64,000 bases of DNA, taken from positions 1,733,580 to 1,797,579 of the forward strand of contig KN832560.1 of the NCBI GenBank assembly GCA_000827205.1. Direction: 5' to 3'. Below are positions 12,290-25,163 of this stretch, piece after piece. Numbering within the stretch: position 1 is the first letter of the stretch; each line of letters begins with the position of its first letter. A program made the translations under genes and the position numbers. This stretch comes from Plicaturopsis crispa FD-325 SS-3 (taxonomy: Eukaryota; Basidiomycota; Agaricomycetes; Amylocorticiales; Amylocorticiaceae). The notes under the pieces are model-generated. The model searched no databases. It saw nothing but the letters and a program-made list of their open reading frames with translations, and had not been told where the DNA came from.

Positions 12290-13040
12290 CCAGAGGTGCC
12301 GCACGCTCCGACGGACTTGCCTTGACCAGAACCCACTGAATTGGGATGGGAGCGCCGTCCTGAGGTCTTGAAGCTCCATTGGGGTCGACGCGCCGCCCGC
12401 TCCGACGGACTTGCCTTAACCAGAGCCCACAAAACAGGGATGGGAGCGCGTCTTGAGGTCTTGAGGTCGGAAGTCGTCCGGAAGATTGACGCGCCGCCCG
12501 CTCCGACGGTCTTGCCTTCACCAGAGCCGACACAACTGGATGGGAGCGCTGTCTTGAAGTCTTGAGGCCAATCCGAAGTCGAGATCCACGTGCCGCCCGC
12601 TCCGACGGTCTTGCCTTCACCAGAGCCGACACAACTGGGATGGGAGCGCACCGTCTAGAGGTCTTGAGGTCCAGTTCGAAGGCGTCCAGAGATCCAGAGG
12701 TGCCGCCCGCTCCGACGGATTTGCCTTGACCAGAGCCGACATAACTGGATGGGAGCGCTGTCTTGAAGTCTTGAGGCCAGTCCGAAGTCGAGATCCACGT
12801 GCCGCCCGCTCCGACGGTCTTGCCTTCACCAGAGCCGACACAACTGGGATGGGAGCGCACCGTCTTGAAGTCTTGAGGCCAGTCCAAAGTCGTCCAGGAG
12901 ATCCACGCGCCGCCCGCTCCGACGGACTTGCCTTGACCATTGTCTTGAGATGGGAGCGCAGTGTCTTGGAGTCTTGCAGCGCCATCGGGGTCCAGGTGCC
13001 GCCCGCTCCGACGGTCTCGCCTTCACCAGAGCCTACGTGG
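12290..13040 (-). repeat. Minisatellite in copy C, eight units of about 100 bases
   Basis: Eight cores of GCCGCCCGCTCCGACGG begin near 12295, 12393, 12493, 12593, 12703, 12800, 12909 and 12997. The linkers are the same as in copy B. Neighbouring units differ by small indels and substitutions, as expected for an expanding tandem array. Confidence 0.85.
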
Positions 13041-13304
13041 GATGGGAGCGCTGGTCTTGAAGTCCAGGGTCTTCACCGTCTTGTGCGGCCGCGCCGAATC
13101 GAGCGTCCTAGACGGTGTACCCGCCATTAAGCACGACGCCACAGCAATCGCCACAAAATAACTCACTTGAGGTAGAGATCCTGATCGAGTGACCCAGACA
13201 GAGCCGAAGCCAAGAGACAAGAGGGCAGCAGAGAGAAGACTTGACCAGGGATGAGATGAGGGGAGGAAAGAAAGCAGTGGTGGTCGAGTTGGATGGCAGA
13301 GGGC

Positions 13305-13318
13305 AAGGCTTTAAAGGC
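13305..13318 (-). promoter_or_regulatory. TATA-like box of repeat copy C
   Basis: A TTTAAA core lies about 25 bases beyond the conserved AGGGGCTAT sequence that ends the TGTGGACA-motif block. The same order occurs in copies A, B, D and E. Confidence 0.45.
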
Positions 13319-14069
13319 AGCACTCAGGGGCTATGCGCTGACATTGAAAACTCCGCGACAATTTGTGGACGCACGCTTTGTCCACAGTACCAAGGGGACA
13401 AAGGGCGCATCGCCATATGCTTCTGTGGACAAGATCGTTATCTGCGGAGATGGAAGATTTTGTGATCAGGGTCGATAGAGAAGCGTGATCCATGAGGACA
13501 ACGCGCCTAGTGTGGACAATGGACGGCCAAAGCATGGCTGGTCGATACAAGCGCTTTGGGCATTTTCGCAATTCGGCCGGTCGAGCACCACGGCTAGCGG
13601 TGCCAGCACTCGGAGCTATCATGCATGGCATGAATGTTTCACGTACGCAGTGCCCGATGATGTAAGTATGCTCGACGAAAGGTCCGCAATCTCTTCACGC
13701 TTACCAGGATCTGTTCTTTTCCAGTATGCAGGACGACACAGCGCTGAGGAAAACTGGTAGTTTTCAATTTGAAACATAGTCTGTGAGGTGATTATGTATG
13801 TGAATGTGCAATGTGCAGACGCGTCGACTTAGCAGACTCTGCAGAACATACCAGCGGCGTCAGTTCGTAGCTAATCCGCAGAACCGTTACGCACCTTGTA
13901 CGCAGTATCATAGCCAGCAGCGATACAAATTTTGCCTTAGCCAGTGTCACAGCTTCAAAGTTTGAATCTGGTACCGAGTTGTGTTCGGTCTTGTCAATGT
14001 TTTGGCAACGTTCGGTAGAGGCGAAGCGAACCAGAGGCTGCAGTCAAACAGTTACAAACAACAACCGGC

Positions 14070-15170
14070 CCGATGGCTCCGAGTCGTCGACTCAGTGCCG
14101 CTCAGCGCTTAGCCTAAGTGAGGAACTTGGCCGCGTTCATACTACTTGCTCTCGTGGCTCTGTCCCTGCTCTTGCTGGTATCTGTTTCTTGAATGCTCAG
14201 CACCAGTTTCTGTACACAGCGACGCGTTGCAAGCTCCAGTCAGAGCACAAACAACGACGCATTCGATTCAAGCTAGTGACTTCGAAGGTCGCGTTGAACC
14301 CCAAGACCGCCGTTTGGAGTGTTCAGTGGGAGGACACTCCTCGACGTTCAACTATGGACTACACTTATACGGGAAGCTCTGCCGCTTCGAGCCCCGCCCC
14401 TCCATGTTGGCTTTGCGACGGCTAGTTTGCCGGTCTGGCCGCGTGTCTCTCAGCCCATTGCATCGTTGTAGGAGTCACCACTATTCTTGCCACATACATC
14501 ACTGCCTGTGGTGAGTCCTCCGCTGTCAATGCCACTGTACATCACCTCGCTGATACTTTCTCGCAAGCTTGTCACGCGTAAAAAACCGAGCTTTGGGGTA
14601 ACAGAAACGATTACCGGGCCTCCATTCCGGACAACAGAGGTACTGCAACGCTCGACCTGGGCAAGCTCGGTCCATCCGATTTTCAGGATCTATCTGGCAC
14701 CAGTCAGCCCAAGATCCAGATGCGCGTGTCCGAGACATGTCATGGAAGTACGACGATGGTCATGGGCGACTTGGGAAAACTCCCCTTCGGCCCACGCGAA
14801 TGCCCGCCAGTTGATGAGAACTTGCGCTCAGACTTGGTGTTCGATCGTCGTGTCGATTCTCATCATAGGTTCTTTGGCATTTGCTCTCGCGGGCGCACCC
14901 GTGTATCTGACCGTGCTCTCCACTTTACTACATGCTGTCGTGTGTTTGCTGCGAAGCAAAGCGCCACATGTTCTTATATATCCCAGTGCGCAGTGTCTCC
15001 ATCACATTCGAAACGGGATTCAGCTCATCGTCTCAAGTTTCCGTCAGATTATATTTCTCCGTCGAAGTCATTGTATCAGTGAACCTTGTTCTCATGGCCC
15101 CACGGCGTCTCCAGCTCCAGCATCTGTAGATCGGCTGACCCACACCATTTGTCAAATCTAAGTCATATCT
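14070..15170 (+). pseudogene. Decayed or intron-rich membrane-protein gene (unidentified)
   Basis: Three hydrophobic stretches with membrane-segment character lie on the plus strand in different frames: one near 14120-14190 (LLALVALSLLLLV), one near 14470-14515 (VGVTTILATYITA) and one near 14845-14945 (SIVVSILIIGSLAFALAG and following). A polar stretch near 14590-14800 (RASIPDNRGTATLDLGKLG) looks coding. I could not join these with convincing splice sites, and stops interrupt the obvious frames. It may be a several-pass membrane protein with many introns or a pseudogene. The family is not recognised. Confidence 0.3.
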
Positions 15171-15531
15171 AAGTTTCTCTTCACTGGAGTTCACGTTAGC
15201 CAGACATCTATTCCGTGCGTTCGCTCGTTTGCACTTCTTCGCCGACTTGTTATCAGTGGCTAACAATTCCTTTGCCGTGTAGGTAAGTTATTCTTGGTCA
15301 AGTGCAGCTCGATACGTGGAACAAGTTCGGCGGTCAGTTACTTGCTCATTTGCAGAGATGACGGTATATCCTCGGAAAAATACGCGAGTCGCGTGCCCTG
15401 CACGCCCTCGCGTCTCTCGAATCTTGGGTGGCGCGGATAATCGCTATAAAGCACGTAGCGGATGCGCCCTGATTTCCCCTAACGTCTGGTTCCTGCGCGT
15501 CACCCAGACAATCTAGGTCCACCCCACAGCC

Positions 15532-18500
15532 ATGGCGCCTTCAGACTTTGCAAAGGCCGATATAGAACAGATTTTGGCGGAGTTGACAACCGATGAAGCT
15601 ATCCTCCTCACTGCTGGTGTTGGGTTCTGGCATACGCATGGCGTCCCGAGGCTGGGGATACCTGCAGTCAAGGTGTGTATGTCCATTCTTTCGTGCGGGC
15701 GCGCAATTGAACGCTACATTATGTAGGTCTCCGATGGACCCAATGGTGAGTAGACCGATCCGAGCCTCTGTCAGAATAGATGTTGAATGGACTTGGACTC
15801 ATAGGAATCAGAGGAAACCATTTCTTCATGGGAACTCCTGCGAAATGCCTTCCCGTACGTCGCCTGTCCTCGAAGTGTATATGTGCGCTCAGCATGGGAT
15901 GCAGTCTGCTACTGCCCTTGGGGCTACTTGGGACCCCGAATTGATCGAGGAAGTTGGGCTGAAGCTACTCGCCGCTGAGTCCAAACTTAGAGCAGCGTCG
16001 GTGGTTCTCGGCCCAACCTGCAACATCCAGCGCGTGAGTTGAGTTCAACATGTTCAATCCCCGTCTCATGAATATCGTACTTTGCAGAATCCTCTAGGTG
16101 GTCGCGTAAGTCATCTTCAGGTCTATCTGCCCAGACAGTCACTGACGTTCGCTGCACAGAGCTTCGAGAGCTACTCCGAGGACCCTTACCTGTCCGGCAT
16201 TATTGCCGCGGCCTATGTGAACGGCGTGCAGAAGGGTGGGATAGGCACTGCTATCAAGCACTTTGTGTAACTTGTCCTCCATATACATGCTAGCCCCCGG
16301 CTGACTCCAACACTTTTAGGTGCAACGACAAGGAGGATGACCGCATGGGATCAGACAGCGTCGTCAGCGAGCGTGCGCTGCGTGAAATCTACCTCATGCC
16401 ATTTATGCTCGCCCAGAAATACTCCAAACCATGGTCGTTTATGACCGCGTAAGTCGTCTACTTCTTATATGGTCACCGAAAATCATCCATTTATACCTGT
16501 GCAGATACAACCGCGTCAACGGCATCCACGCGTCAGAGAACACGCACCTCCTGCAGGAAATCCTGCGCGACGAATGGAAGTTCGACGGGCTCCTCATGAG
16601 CGACTGGTACTTCGCCCCCATCCTCTCACCAAACAGCGTCGTCACTTACTTGATTAACTTGGTGTTCTCGCTAGGTTCGGGATCTACAGTATCGACACGA
16701 GCATCAACGCGGGGCTCGACCTCGAGATGCCGGGCACGAACAAGTGGCGCACGCTCGACCTCATGAACCGCTCGATCGGCTCGCGCAAGCTCACCGTGCG
16801 CACTGTGAAAGAGCGCGCGCGCAAGGTGCTCGAGCTCGCTCAGAGGTGTGCGCAGGGCGCGCCTGAGGTGAGTCGCGAGTCATCGTCGATTAGAATTAGG
16901 ATCAATGTTGCGGGACCTGACGCGTGCACTAGGTGCTCGACGGCGACGGCGAGGAGCGCACGGTGGAGAGCGAGGAGGACAAGGCGCTCATGCGGAAGCT
17001 TGCGGCGGAGTCGATCGTCCTCCTTAAGAACGAGGGCGGGATTCTGCCCCTGCAGCCCGAGAAACTGAAGAAAATCGCGATCGTCGGCGGGAACGCCAAG
17101 GCGATCGTGCTCTCCGGCGGAGGCTCCGCGTCTTTGAAACCTTCTTACTATATCTCCCCTTTCGACGGGCTTGTTAGTGCTCTTCCCTCCGATGTTGAGG
17201 TCACGTACAGTGAAGGTGCCCGAGGTACGCCATCGCATTCTCCGGTACTTCCAGTGTGGATAACGATGTTGACATTTCGCACCCCGCAGCCTACATGACG
17301 ATGCCTTCGCTAGACTACGAGATGTTTACTGCGAACGGCGAGCGCGGGTGGATCGGGACGTGGCACAACCACACCAGCGACGACAGCATGGAGGTCGTCG
17401 AGGAGCCCATCCAGACCTCGCTCATCGACGAGACGCGCATGTTCATCAGCACGTCGTACCCCAAGGGCATCACGCGCAAATGGACGCTCAGACTGCGCGG
17501 GCAGCTCGCGCCGCGGCCTAAGGACACGAATTTCGAGTTCGGGCTCATCGCCTCGGGGCGCGCCAAGGTCAGTCGGCATCAATCCCATCTCCATACTCAG
17601 TATCGGCACAGCAGTCTCACAACTCTTTACTACGTAGTTATTTGTAGACGGCAACCTCGTCATCGACAACTGGACGCGGCAGCGGCGCGGAGACGCGTTC
17701 TTCGGCTCGGGCTCGCAGGAGGAGAAGGGCGTCTACACCCTCAAGGCTGGCACCAAGCACGACGTGTTCGTGGAGTTCTGCAACGTGCGCGCGCCGGCGG
17801 ACGGGGACGAGGACGAGGCGGTGATGGACAGCAACCCCGGCGTGCGCCTCGGTGGCGCGGAGGTGCAGGACCCCGACGAATTGATGGCTGCGGCGGTGGA
17901 GGTGGCGAGGGAGGCGGACGTCGTGCTCGCCGTGGTGGGCTTGAACGCGGACTGGGAGACGGAGGGGTACGACCGGACGACGCTGGCGCTGCCCGGGCGC
18001 ACGGACGAGCTGATACAGAAGGTGGTCGCTGCCAACCCGAAGACGGTGGTCGTGACGCAGTCGGCAAGTCGTCTGTGTTGTGTCGACTGTGGCGTTTCGT
18101 GCTAATGGTGCGGTTTGTGGCTAGGGATCGTCCATCACGCTGCCGTGGGCTGATTCTGTGCCTGCGATCGTGCACGCTTGGTACCTCGGAAATGCGACCG
18201 GGGACGCTATCGCGGACGTCGTATTGGGCAAGACGAATCCCTCCGGGAAATTGTCGCTGACGTTCCCCAAGCGCGCCGAGGATCTCCCGTCGTTTGGACA
18301 CTTCCACTCGGAACATGGAAAAGTATGTTCTTTGCTGTGTCGATGGAAGAGTTGAACGTTGAACCGTTACATCTATTTGCCATCCAGGTCCGTTACGCCG
18401 AAAACTTATATGTCGTGAGTCCTTGACTGCCTATTCGAGAAGTTGCATCTGTGCTTACGATAAATACAAGGGATATAAACACTACCACCATCGCAAGATA

Positions 18501-18980
18501 GCCCCCCTCTTCGCTTTTGGGTGCGTATACTGCGACCCATGATAGCTCCCTCAATTAATGCTAGTGCACAGGCACGGTCTATCTTACACACAATTCGCCT
18601 ACTCGGACCTGCAGTTGTCCGCCCCGTCCGTGTCGAACAGTGAGTTCGCGCTCACGGCCTCGGTGACCATCACGAACACAGGCGCCGTGCGCGGCTCGGA
18701 GGTGGTGCAGCTCTACACCACCCTGCCCACCACCTCAGAGCTCACCCACCCGCTCCACGTCCTCCGCGCCTTCGGCAAGGCCAGGGACCTCGAGCCTGGC
18801 GCGAGCCAGACGGTCGTGCTGAAGCTGGACAAGTACGCGGTGTCGTACTGGGACGAGCGGATCAGCAGATGGGTCGTCGAGCAGGGTGTGTATACGGTGA
18901 GCGTGGGGCCGAGCAGCGAAGCGCTGCCGCTGCAGACAACGTTCACGATTGGCCGGGGTTTCGAGTGGAACGGTCTGTAA
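15532..18980 (+). CDS. GH3 beta-glucosidase with PA14 domain
   Basis: The enzyme hydrolyses terminal beta-D-glucosyl residues, as in cellobiose use. I trace about 16 exons. The order is an N-terminal GH3 TIM-barrel domain ([37 protein letters not shown]), the nucleophile Asp in LLMSDWFG (split by an intron near 16617-16674), a linker to the GH3 C-terminal domain ([13 protein letters not shown]), an inserted PA14 domain (about 17460-17760, [19 protein letters not shown] then [12 protein letters not shown]), the rest of the C-terminal domain ([31 protein letters not shown]) and a fibronectin-III-like tail ([17 protein letters not shown]). There is no signal peptide, consistent with the intracellular group of PA14-bearing fungal GH3 enzymes. 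One intron (18064-18124) has a GC donor. Confidence 0.93.
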
Positions 18981-19804
18981 TGTTGTTCGTCGCAATGCTA
19001 TCGCATGAGGTGCCCTTTCGATTTTCGACCGCGCTGTGTGTTATGTGAGAATATGCTGATTTCTTAGTCTTTGAGGACCAGCGCTGTCCCAATAGCTCGA
19101 GAAGCGTCACAGCGCTGTACAGGGGAGGCAGCCTCTGCGTCGTCTCCCGAAAGGTATATCGTGTCGTGCTAGCGCTTCATCTGCCACAACGAACTCTGCG
19201 GTCCTGTTAGGTGCGTGTCCTCGTTTTGTAGCGCAAGGTGCGCCCGCGTTGCTTATCAAAGTCGATCATTTCCTCTTCAACGAACGCTAAAATGAAGGAA
19301 TGTTTGAGCAGGTTTATCCATCGCGCCGTCGAGTGTTCATCGCAGTCGAGGTATAGCAACAGGTCAGTACGTCCTCGTATCATCGCGAGTAACCATTGGC
19401 CACCGCTATTGGACATCACTCACATCCTCATTCTAAGCTGGCAGATGCTCTGTTCAGTGAGCATGGGGAGCATTTGAGGAGTATTGGAATCCCACCAGTA
19501 CGGCATCGAGGCCACCGGATGTGGCAACATGATCCCCGACCGAAGCGGAAGGGGAAGTTCTGAAGCCGAAATTGGTATCGACTCTCGGGCGGGCGCCTTA
19601 TTCCCTGCTTGCGGACCTGGTCATCTGTCCGTTGCGTCTCGCTCGGCATTCCTCCGAGCCCCCACGAGAACGGCAACATGTGAGCGAAAACGACTACCGC
19701 ACCCGCTGACACCGGGCACACGACCCCAATGCCAAAATGCATGATAAAGTGCGTGCCCGTGTGCGTGAGCACACACTATCTTTAACACCTATCCAGCCCC
19801 AGCC
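18981..19804. other. Intergenic between beta-glucosidase and ADH
   Basis: This contains the 3' flank of the beta-glucosidase and the promoter of the alcohol dehydrogenase. Two minus-strand frames (19207-19419 and 19428-19772) have hydrophobic or well-composed stretches and could be exons of a small unrecognised gene, but no start, splice pair or domain supports this firmly. Confidence 0.4.
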
Positions 19805-21378
19805 ATGACCGTCGAAATCCCTCAAACACAGCGCGCGGCGGTGGTCACCGCGTTCGGCAAGGACCACGAGATCAAGGACGACGTGCCCGTGCGGCAGGCC
19901 GCCGAGCTGCGGCCCGGCGAGTGCCTCGTCAAGATTGACTACGCGGGCGTGTGCCACTCGGACCTGCACCTCAAGCTCGGGGACTGGCCGACGAAGCCGT
20001 CGCTGCCGAAGATCGGCGGGCACGAGGGCGTCGGGCACGTCGTCGCCATTGGGCACGACTCGCCGGAGGACGGCGTGAAGGTCGGTGACAGAGTTGGCTT
20101 GAAGTGGATCGCGAAGACGTGCACGCGGTGTGATGCATGCAGGAAGGGCAAGGATGCGAGTGCGTACTAGTCTCTGTGCTTGCGTGTTCAGAAACTGACA
20201 ATGCGTGTAAGGCTGCCCCACCCACAAAACGCACGGATACTCGATCGACGGCGTCTTCGCGGAGTATGTGGTGAGTCTTCACTAACTTTACTGCGCGTCG
20301 AGCAAATCTCATGATGTCTTCAAGGTATCGTACTTGGACTATGTCACCCCCATCCCGGAGAACCTCGACAGTCTATCCGCCACAGCCGTCCTCTGTGCCG
20401 TGCGTTTTACCATTCGCATGTCTTCTAGCTCGTAAAATTTACCCTTTTCCAGGGCATGACCGTCTACAAAGCGCTCAAACAGACAAACACCGTCACCGGC
20501 GACTGGGTCGCCATCCCCGGTGCAGGCGGTGGCCTCGGCCATCTGGGTTAGCCACGCAATTCTGTCCGAATGCCCTCTGCTTACCATACTGCATTATAGC
20601 CGTGCAGTACGCGGTCGCAATGGGCCTGCGCGTCATAGCCATCGACACGGGCGCGGCGAAGAAGGAGCTCTCGCTCGCGAACGGCGCGGAGCGCTGGATC
20701 GACTTCGTCGAGTCCGGGGACGACATTATCAAGCACATCAAGGAGGCGACGGGCGGCGGCCCGCATGCGGCCGTCGTCACTGCCGGCGTCGTACGTCTCT
20801 CACCCGTTCAACTACTTCAGCGCATTGGGAATCTGACTTAGAGGCGACTTTAATTGGTGTGTTGTGTTGCGTTGCGGATAGGCGGCGCCATTTAACCAGG
20901 CGGTGCTGTACTTGCGCCCGTCAGGGACGCTCGTGGCGGTCGGCATGCCCGCAGGCGCGTTCTTGCACGTGCCCATCATAGCTATCGTAGCGCGGGTACG
21001 TCCCTTCGCCTCATCATCATGCCTAGCTATATTTACTGACGAGATCTCGGGTGGCAGAGTATACGCATACAAGGGTCTGCAGTCGGGTAAGCACTTGGCA
21101 TCGACTGGTAGAGTGGCTGTTTGTGGAGCTGACGCGGAAATGGGGGTTGTATAGCAACAGGCAGGACTGCATCGAAGCGCTGGATATTGCCGCGCGCGGG
21201 AAAGTGCACTGCGCGTCGGAGGTGGCGACGCTGGACGATCTGAATGCGTGCGTCGTGCCTCTCTCTGGCCATTCCCTTCGATCGACGCCTGTACATGTGC
21301 TGATATATTGTTATCCGTAGGACGTTCCAAAAAATGCAGGAGGGGAAGCTGGTGGGGCGCGTTGTGCTCAAGTTCTGA
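19805..21378 (+). CDS. Zinc-dependent alcohol dehydrogenase (yeast Adh1 type)
   Basis: It interconverts primary alcohols and aldehydes with NAD(H), probably in the cytosol. The start gives [14 protein letters not shown]. Catalytic-zinc ligands are visible in [10 protein letters not shown] and [10 protein letters not shown]. The structural-zinc cysteines lie in [16 protein letters not shown], the last Cys being supplied across an intron. The Rossmann motif [14 protein letters not shown] is also split by an intron, and the Asp in VIAIDTG suggests NAD rather than NADP. The C-terminus ends [12 protein letters not shown]. About eight exons give a length near 350 residues, normal for the family. 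It follows the beta-glucosidase on the same strand after about 820 bases; I see no sign that the two are linked in function. Confidence 0.92.
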
Positions 21379-21539
21379 AGGTGAACTTGAACTTGTTGGG
21401 GCGGCGGAGTACAGCAGTATCTGAGTGTTTTACGAATAATTGTAGCAGAACAGGAAACAGGACCGTGTAAAATAACGATATCTATGACATCTCGCGTAAA
21501 TACTCATACTTCGGAGAAAATGAGCAGCATGAACACAGC

Positions 21540-24530
21540 GGGACGACGAGCCGCCACCCCCGTGATGTTTGTGCCTGTTTGACTGCAGCCTCTCGTTCGT
21601 TGCGCCTCCACTAAAAAAAACTTTGTATCAGATTCATATGTTCCGTTACCGTACCGGATTACCAGTTGAGCCTTGTAACTGCGACGCTCAAAGTCAGTAA
21701 TGTTTCTGGCTGTGATACTGCATGCATGAGTATAGAGACGAGGTGCGCTGTGATTTTGTGGTTCATGAGTTAAACTGACGCCACTGTGTACAGACCAGCT
21801 GTGTATTACTAGAGTCAACAGGTCTGCCAGCTTGCACGTTCGAATATTCACCGCAGTTCAGTATGAATCACTGCGTGTCAAGTCACAAATAGTGAGGATG
21901 CTTATGGGCCCGTGTACTATCAATGCATGGCGTAAGGATTCCCGCCCTGCGTCCCTTTCCATTAAAATCGAGTTTGCGTGCACTCGGTACGTGAAACCAG
22001 CATCGAAGGAACGTGCTACCCGCGGACCATATTGCTCGAATAGCCCCGTATGTCAACTTGCCAAAGTACCAAAATGCCCAAGCGCTGGTAACGACGGCTT
22101 AGACCCTATCATGCTTTGGCCGGCCATTGTCCTACATAGGTGCGTTCGCCTCATGTATCTCGCTTCGTCGCGGAACCTGTTAACAGAGTCTTCTATCTCC
22201 CTAGATAACAATCTTGTCCACAGAAGCATGTGGTAATCCTCCCTTTGTCCCTTTGGCGCTGTGGACAATGGGCGCGCCCACAACTTGTCTCGGAAATTCA
22301 ATGTCAGCCGAAGGCCCCTAAGCATGCGCTTTAAAAGCGCTGCCCTCTCCGTCCAATTCGTCCACCACGGCTTTCTTTCCTCCCCCATCATCCCCTTTGC
22401 TGAGTCTTGTCAGGTCTGTCTTATAGTCTTATGGCTTGCGATTGTCTGGGTCTTTGTTCAGCTTGAACGCCACATGTGAGTTGTCCTGTGGCATTTTCGG
22501 TCACGACGTGCTGAATGCCTTGGAATGGTCTAGGATGCCTGATTTTGAGCTGCAAAACAAAACGGCGAGGCCTACCCATCTCAAGTCCACGGTGAAGACG
22601 AATCCATCGGCGCTACCGGTACCTGGATCTATTGGACTTCGGACTGGCCTTTAAACCTCGACTTCGCGACCAGACGCTCTCATCTCAAGTCGAAGATCAA
22701 GACGAGTCTGGCGGAGCGGGTAGCACCTCTGGACGACGACTTTGCCCTCAAAATACGAACCTCAAGATCGCGCTCCCATCCTGATCCCGCAGGCGATTCT
22801 CTCGGCTCTCTGGTCTATTCTTTCTGGCAACACCTCAAGAGGCTCTCGCTGTGTGGCGTCTCGCTTTGCTCCAGCTCTCATCGACTTTTCTGTACGACGG
22901 TCTCTTCTCGGTTCATTCTAGCTGTCTCCGGCCTGGGCGGCAGTCTCGAGGGCATCGTTACTGGCAGCGTTCGTTCTAGGGTCTCGCCGTGATCGTTCTC
23001 TGGATCTAGCCGCTGGTCTTATGCTACAATCGTCTCGGGGTTGGGTCTTGCTATGCTTTCCTCTGGCCTGCGCGACGGTCCTCGGCTCTTCTCTTGGGAA
23101 ACATGTTTTCGCTTTCGATTTTGGCATCCAGGCGACTCTCGTACTCTTCTCCGACTAAGCCCTCTTTCCTCTCCTCGCTTACAATCTCATCGCGCTGCTG
23201 CATTCCTTTGGCAACATCTCAAGACCCTATGGCTGATTTCTTTCTCTTCATCTTGGCGGCTCTCGTGTACTAGCTTTTGATCTGAATCGACATCTCCCGA
23301 GATTTTGCTCTCCTGGCCGGCGCGACGCTCTTGGACGATCCTCTGTCTAACACTTCTCGTTTCGTTTGGTTCTCGCGCTTCAGCCGTCCTTTCTGGTGAC
23401 ATCTCAAGTTGCTCTCGCCATGCTCGTTACCTGGATCTAGCCCACTGTCGCCTGCTGCAAGTCTATCTGGATTAGGTCTGGCCGTCGTACAACATTCCTA
23501 GTAGATCTGGCCCTATATTTTCTCGTGCTAGGCAACACTCCCTGGATACGCACTGGCAAAACGCGAGGATCCTTTTCGACCGCCAGGCAATAAAGCTCAA
23601 TCCAGCTACCTGATACACGACGACGGCTACGGCCTCTGATATGGTTCATCTGGACGTTATGGTGCGTCGTCTCTGCCTCTCTTCGGGACTCAATGCCTTT
23701 TTTCTTCGCGGACTTTGAGCACAGCACTCTCTGGAAGTCGATGCAATGCACCTTATTTGTTTTCCACCTCGAGGACTGTATAGCACTTGGTGAGCTCTCT
23801 ACCTCTCGCCGTCCGCTTGCTGAACCTCTATGCATCCGGCCTGCTGAATTCCGCACACTGGCATGAACGTGGTGAGTTCCATGATCCCTGCTCTTAATTT
23901 AACAATCTCCCCGTAGGTCGTCCACACCGATCATTGCTATGCGAGCATATCTATTCCGGTGCGTTTCCGTCTTCTCCGCACCCGCTTGCTGAACACTTGG
24001 ACTACGTCGGATGCACCTGCTCATTCCTTCGGCCGTTCTTCTCTCTCCAGCTCGCCCAGTTCCTTCTCCCTCGGTGCACTCGTGGCCGCACCGCAGGAGA
24101 AGGAGCACGACGACCTTGCCGCTGCACTCCTGGCTTGGTCGTCGCGGGCCCCTCCTTTTTTTCTTTTTGCTGTCCGGGTCGTTCCCATCAGTCGATGTGC
24201 GAAGACGCGTGCAGCAAATGGAGAATCGAGAGCGCGAAATGCTTCTGCGTCAATTCTCCAATCTACTGTATATATTGCCGCACTGATGTATACTACGTCG
24301 TCTCTCCAACTCTGAAAGACGGTGTACAGACTTGGGTGTGCCTGAAATGCAATCTAATGCAATATTGTTCCGTTGAAGATCGCCAGTCGGACTCGGAGGA
24401 CGCAGTGGCTGGACAATGTTTGTGCATGTTTGCCTGCGGCCTGCGGTTCGTTGCTTCTCTTACTCAACGCCACACAGTCCAAAGGAGCTGCGACTCGGAT
24501 GCACACGTAGCATCGATATCTTACTGCCTG
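21540..24530 (+). repeat. Repeat family copy D (plus orientation)
   Basis: This is an inverted copy of the same family. The TGTGGACA-motif block is at 22050-22300, a TTTAAAA box near 22330, the conserved donor (AT|GTGAGT) at about 22475-22490, at most one or two decayed minisatellite units near 22600-22750, and the distal A-rich block at 24060-24220. The far end (24400-24500) matches the left end of copy B as its reverse complement. Several short frames cross it, but none is conserved between copies. Confidence 0.65.
22326..22338 (+). promoter_or_regulatory. TATA-like box of repeat copy D
   Basis: GCTTTAAAAGC follows the conserved AGGCCCCTAAGCATGC sequence and precedes a CT-rich probable initiation region on the plus strand. 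Confidence 0.45.
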
Positions 24531-25163
24531 CCACACTGACATTGGACGCGTGCGTATTACCATCTAGCTCGCGAATTCACCCTCGACACTTACACCACCG
24601 CACTTGCTTGTCATCTACAGTCCCCCACCGTGTCGTTCATCGGTGGTGCTACGAAGTTGGTACTGTGTACAAACTGCCTTTCCAAATTTACAGCATGCCC
24701 ATCGTCACGGCGCTCCTATACGCGCGCGGGAGCAAACTCGGCTCATGGGCATCCCGATACGGTGTACATACGTTGCCAACCTCTCCATAAAAATTACACA
24801 AACACACCGGTTCTGTGACTCGGAGCTGATCTGTACAGATGGGGAGTGCATCGAAGTGCCGTAGCCGCGGAGAGCCATCAATTTGTCCCTCGGAACACAC
24901 CTGTCGCTGCCATAATGTGATATATCCACGCGCTCGTAACAGGAGCTTTGACCTGCTACTGCGCTTTGGCCGTCCATTGTCCCAGGTGCGTCCCCATCAA
25001 GCAGAAGTTCTTTATCAACCCTGTAACCAAATTCTACTATTTCCACATATAGCAATCCTGTCCACAGACGCATGCGGCGATGCTCGCTTTGTCCCTTTTG
25101 CACTGTGGACAAAGGGTGGCCACAACCTGTTTCAGAAGTTCAATGCGGAAAGCCCCTAAGCAC

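Larger units (their letters stand above)
11300..14100 (-). repeat. Repeat family copy C
   Basis: This is the best preserved minus-orientation copy. It has the distal block at 11560-11760, the middle block at 12000-12290, eight minisatellite units at 12290-13040, the donor block near 13150-13175, a TTTAAA box at 13310-13315 and the TGTGGACA-motif block at 13350-13520. A stretch at about 14010-14070 is shared with the far upstream side of copy D (about 21570-21620 on the minus strand). The unit therefore extends roughly 500 bases beyond the motif block, and I set the right edge there. Confidence 0.7.

Noticed and set aside
12222-12887. 221-codon minus-strand frame with repeated GSGEGKTVGAGG resembling a P-loop
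   Set aside because: It is a product of the ~100-base minisatellite. The unit length is not a multiple of three, neighbouring frames are also open, and the motif lacks the GxxxxGK[ST] spacing of a true Walker A.
13370-13440. TTGTCCACA-like strings resembling bacterial DnaA boxes
   Set aside because: The DNA is nuclear and fungal. The strings form a conserved block upstream of a TATA-like box in a repeat, so they are not a bacterial origin.
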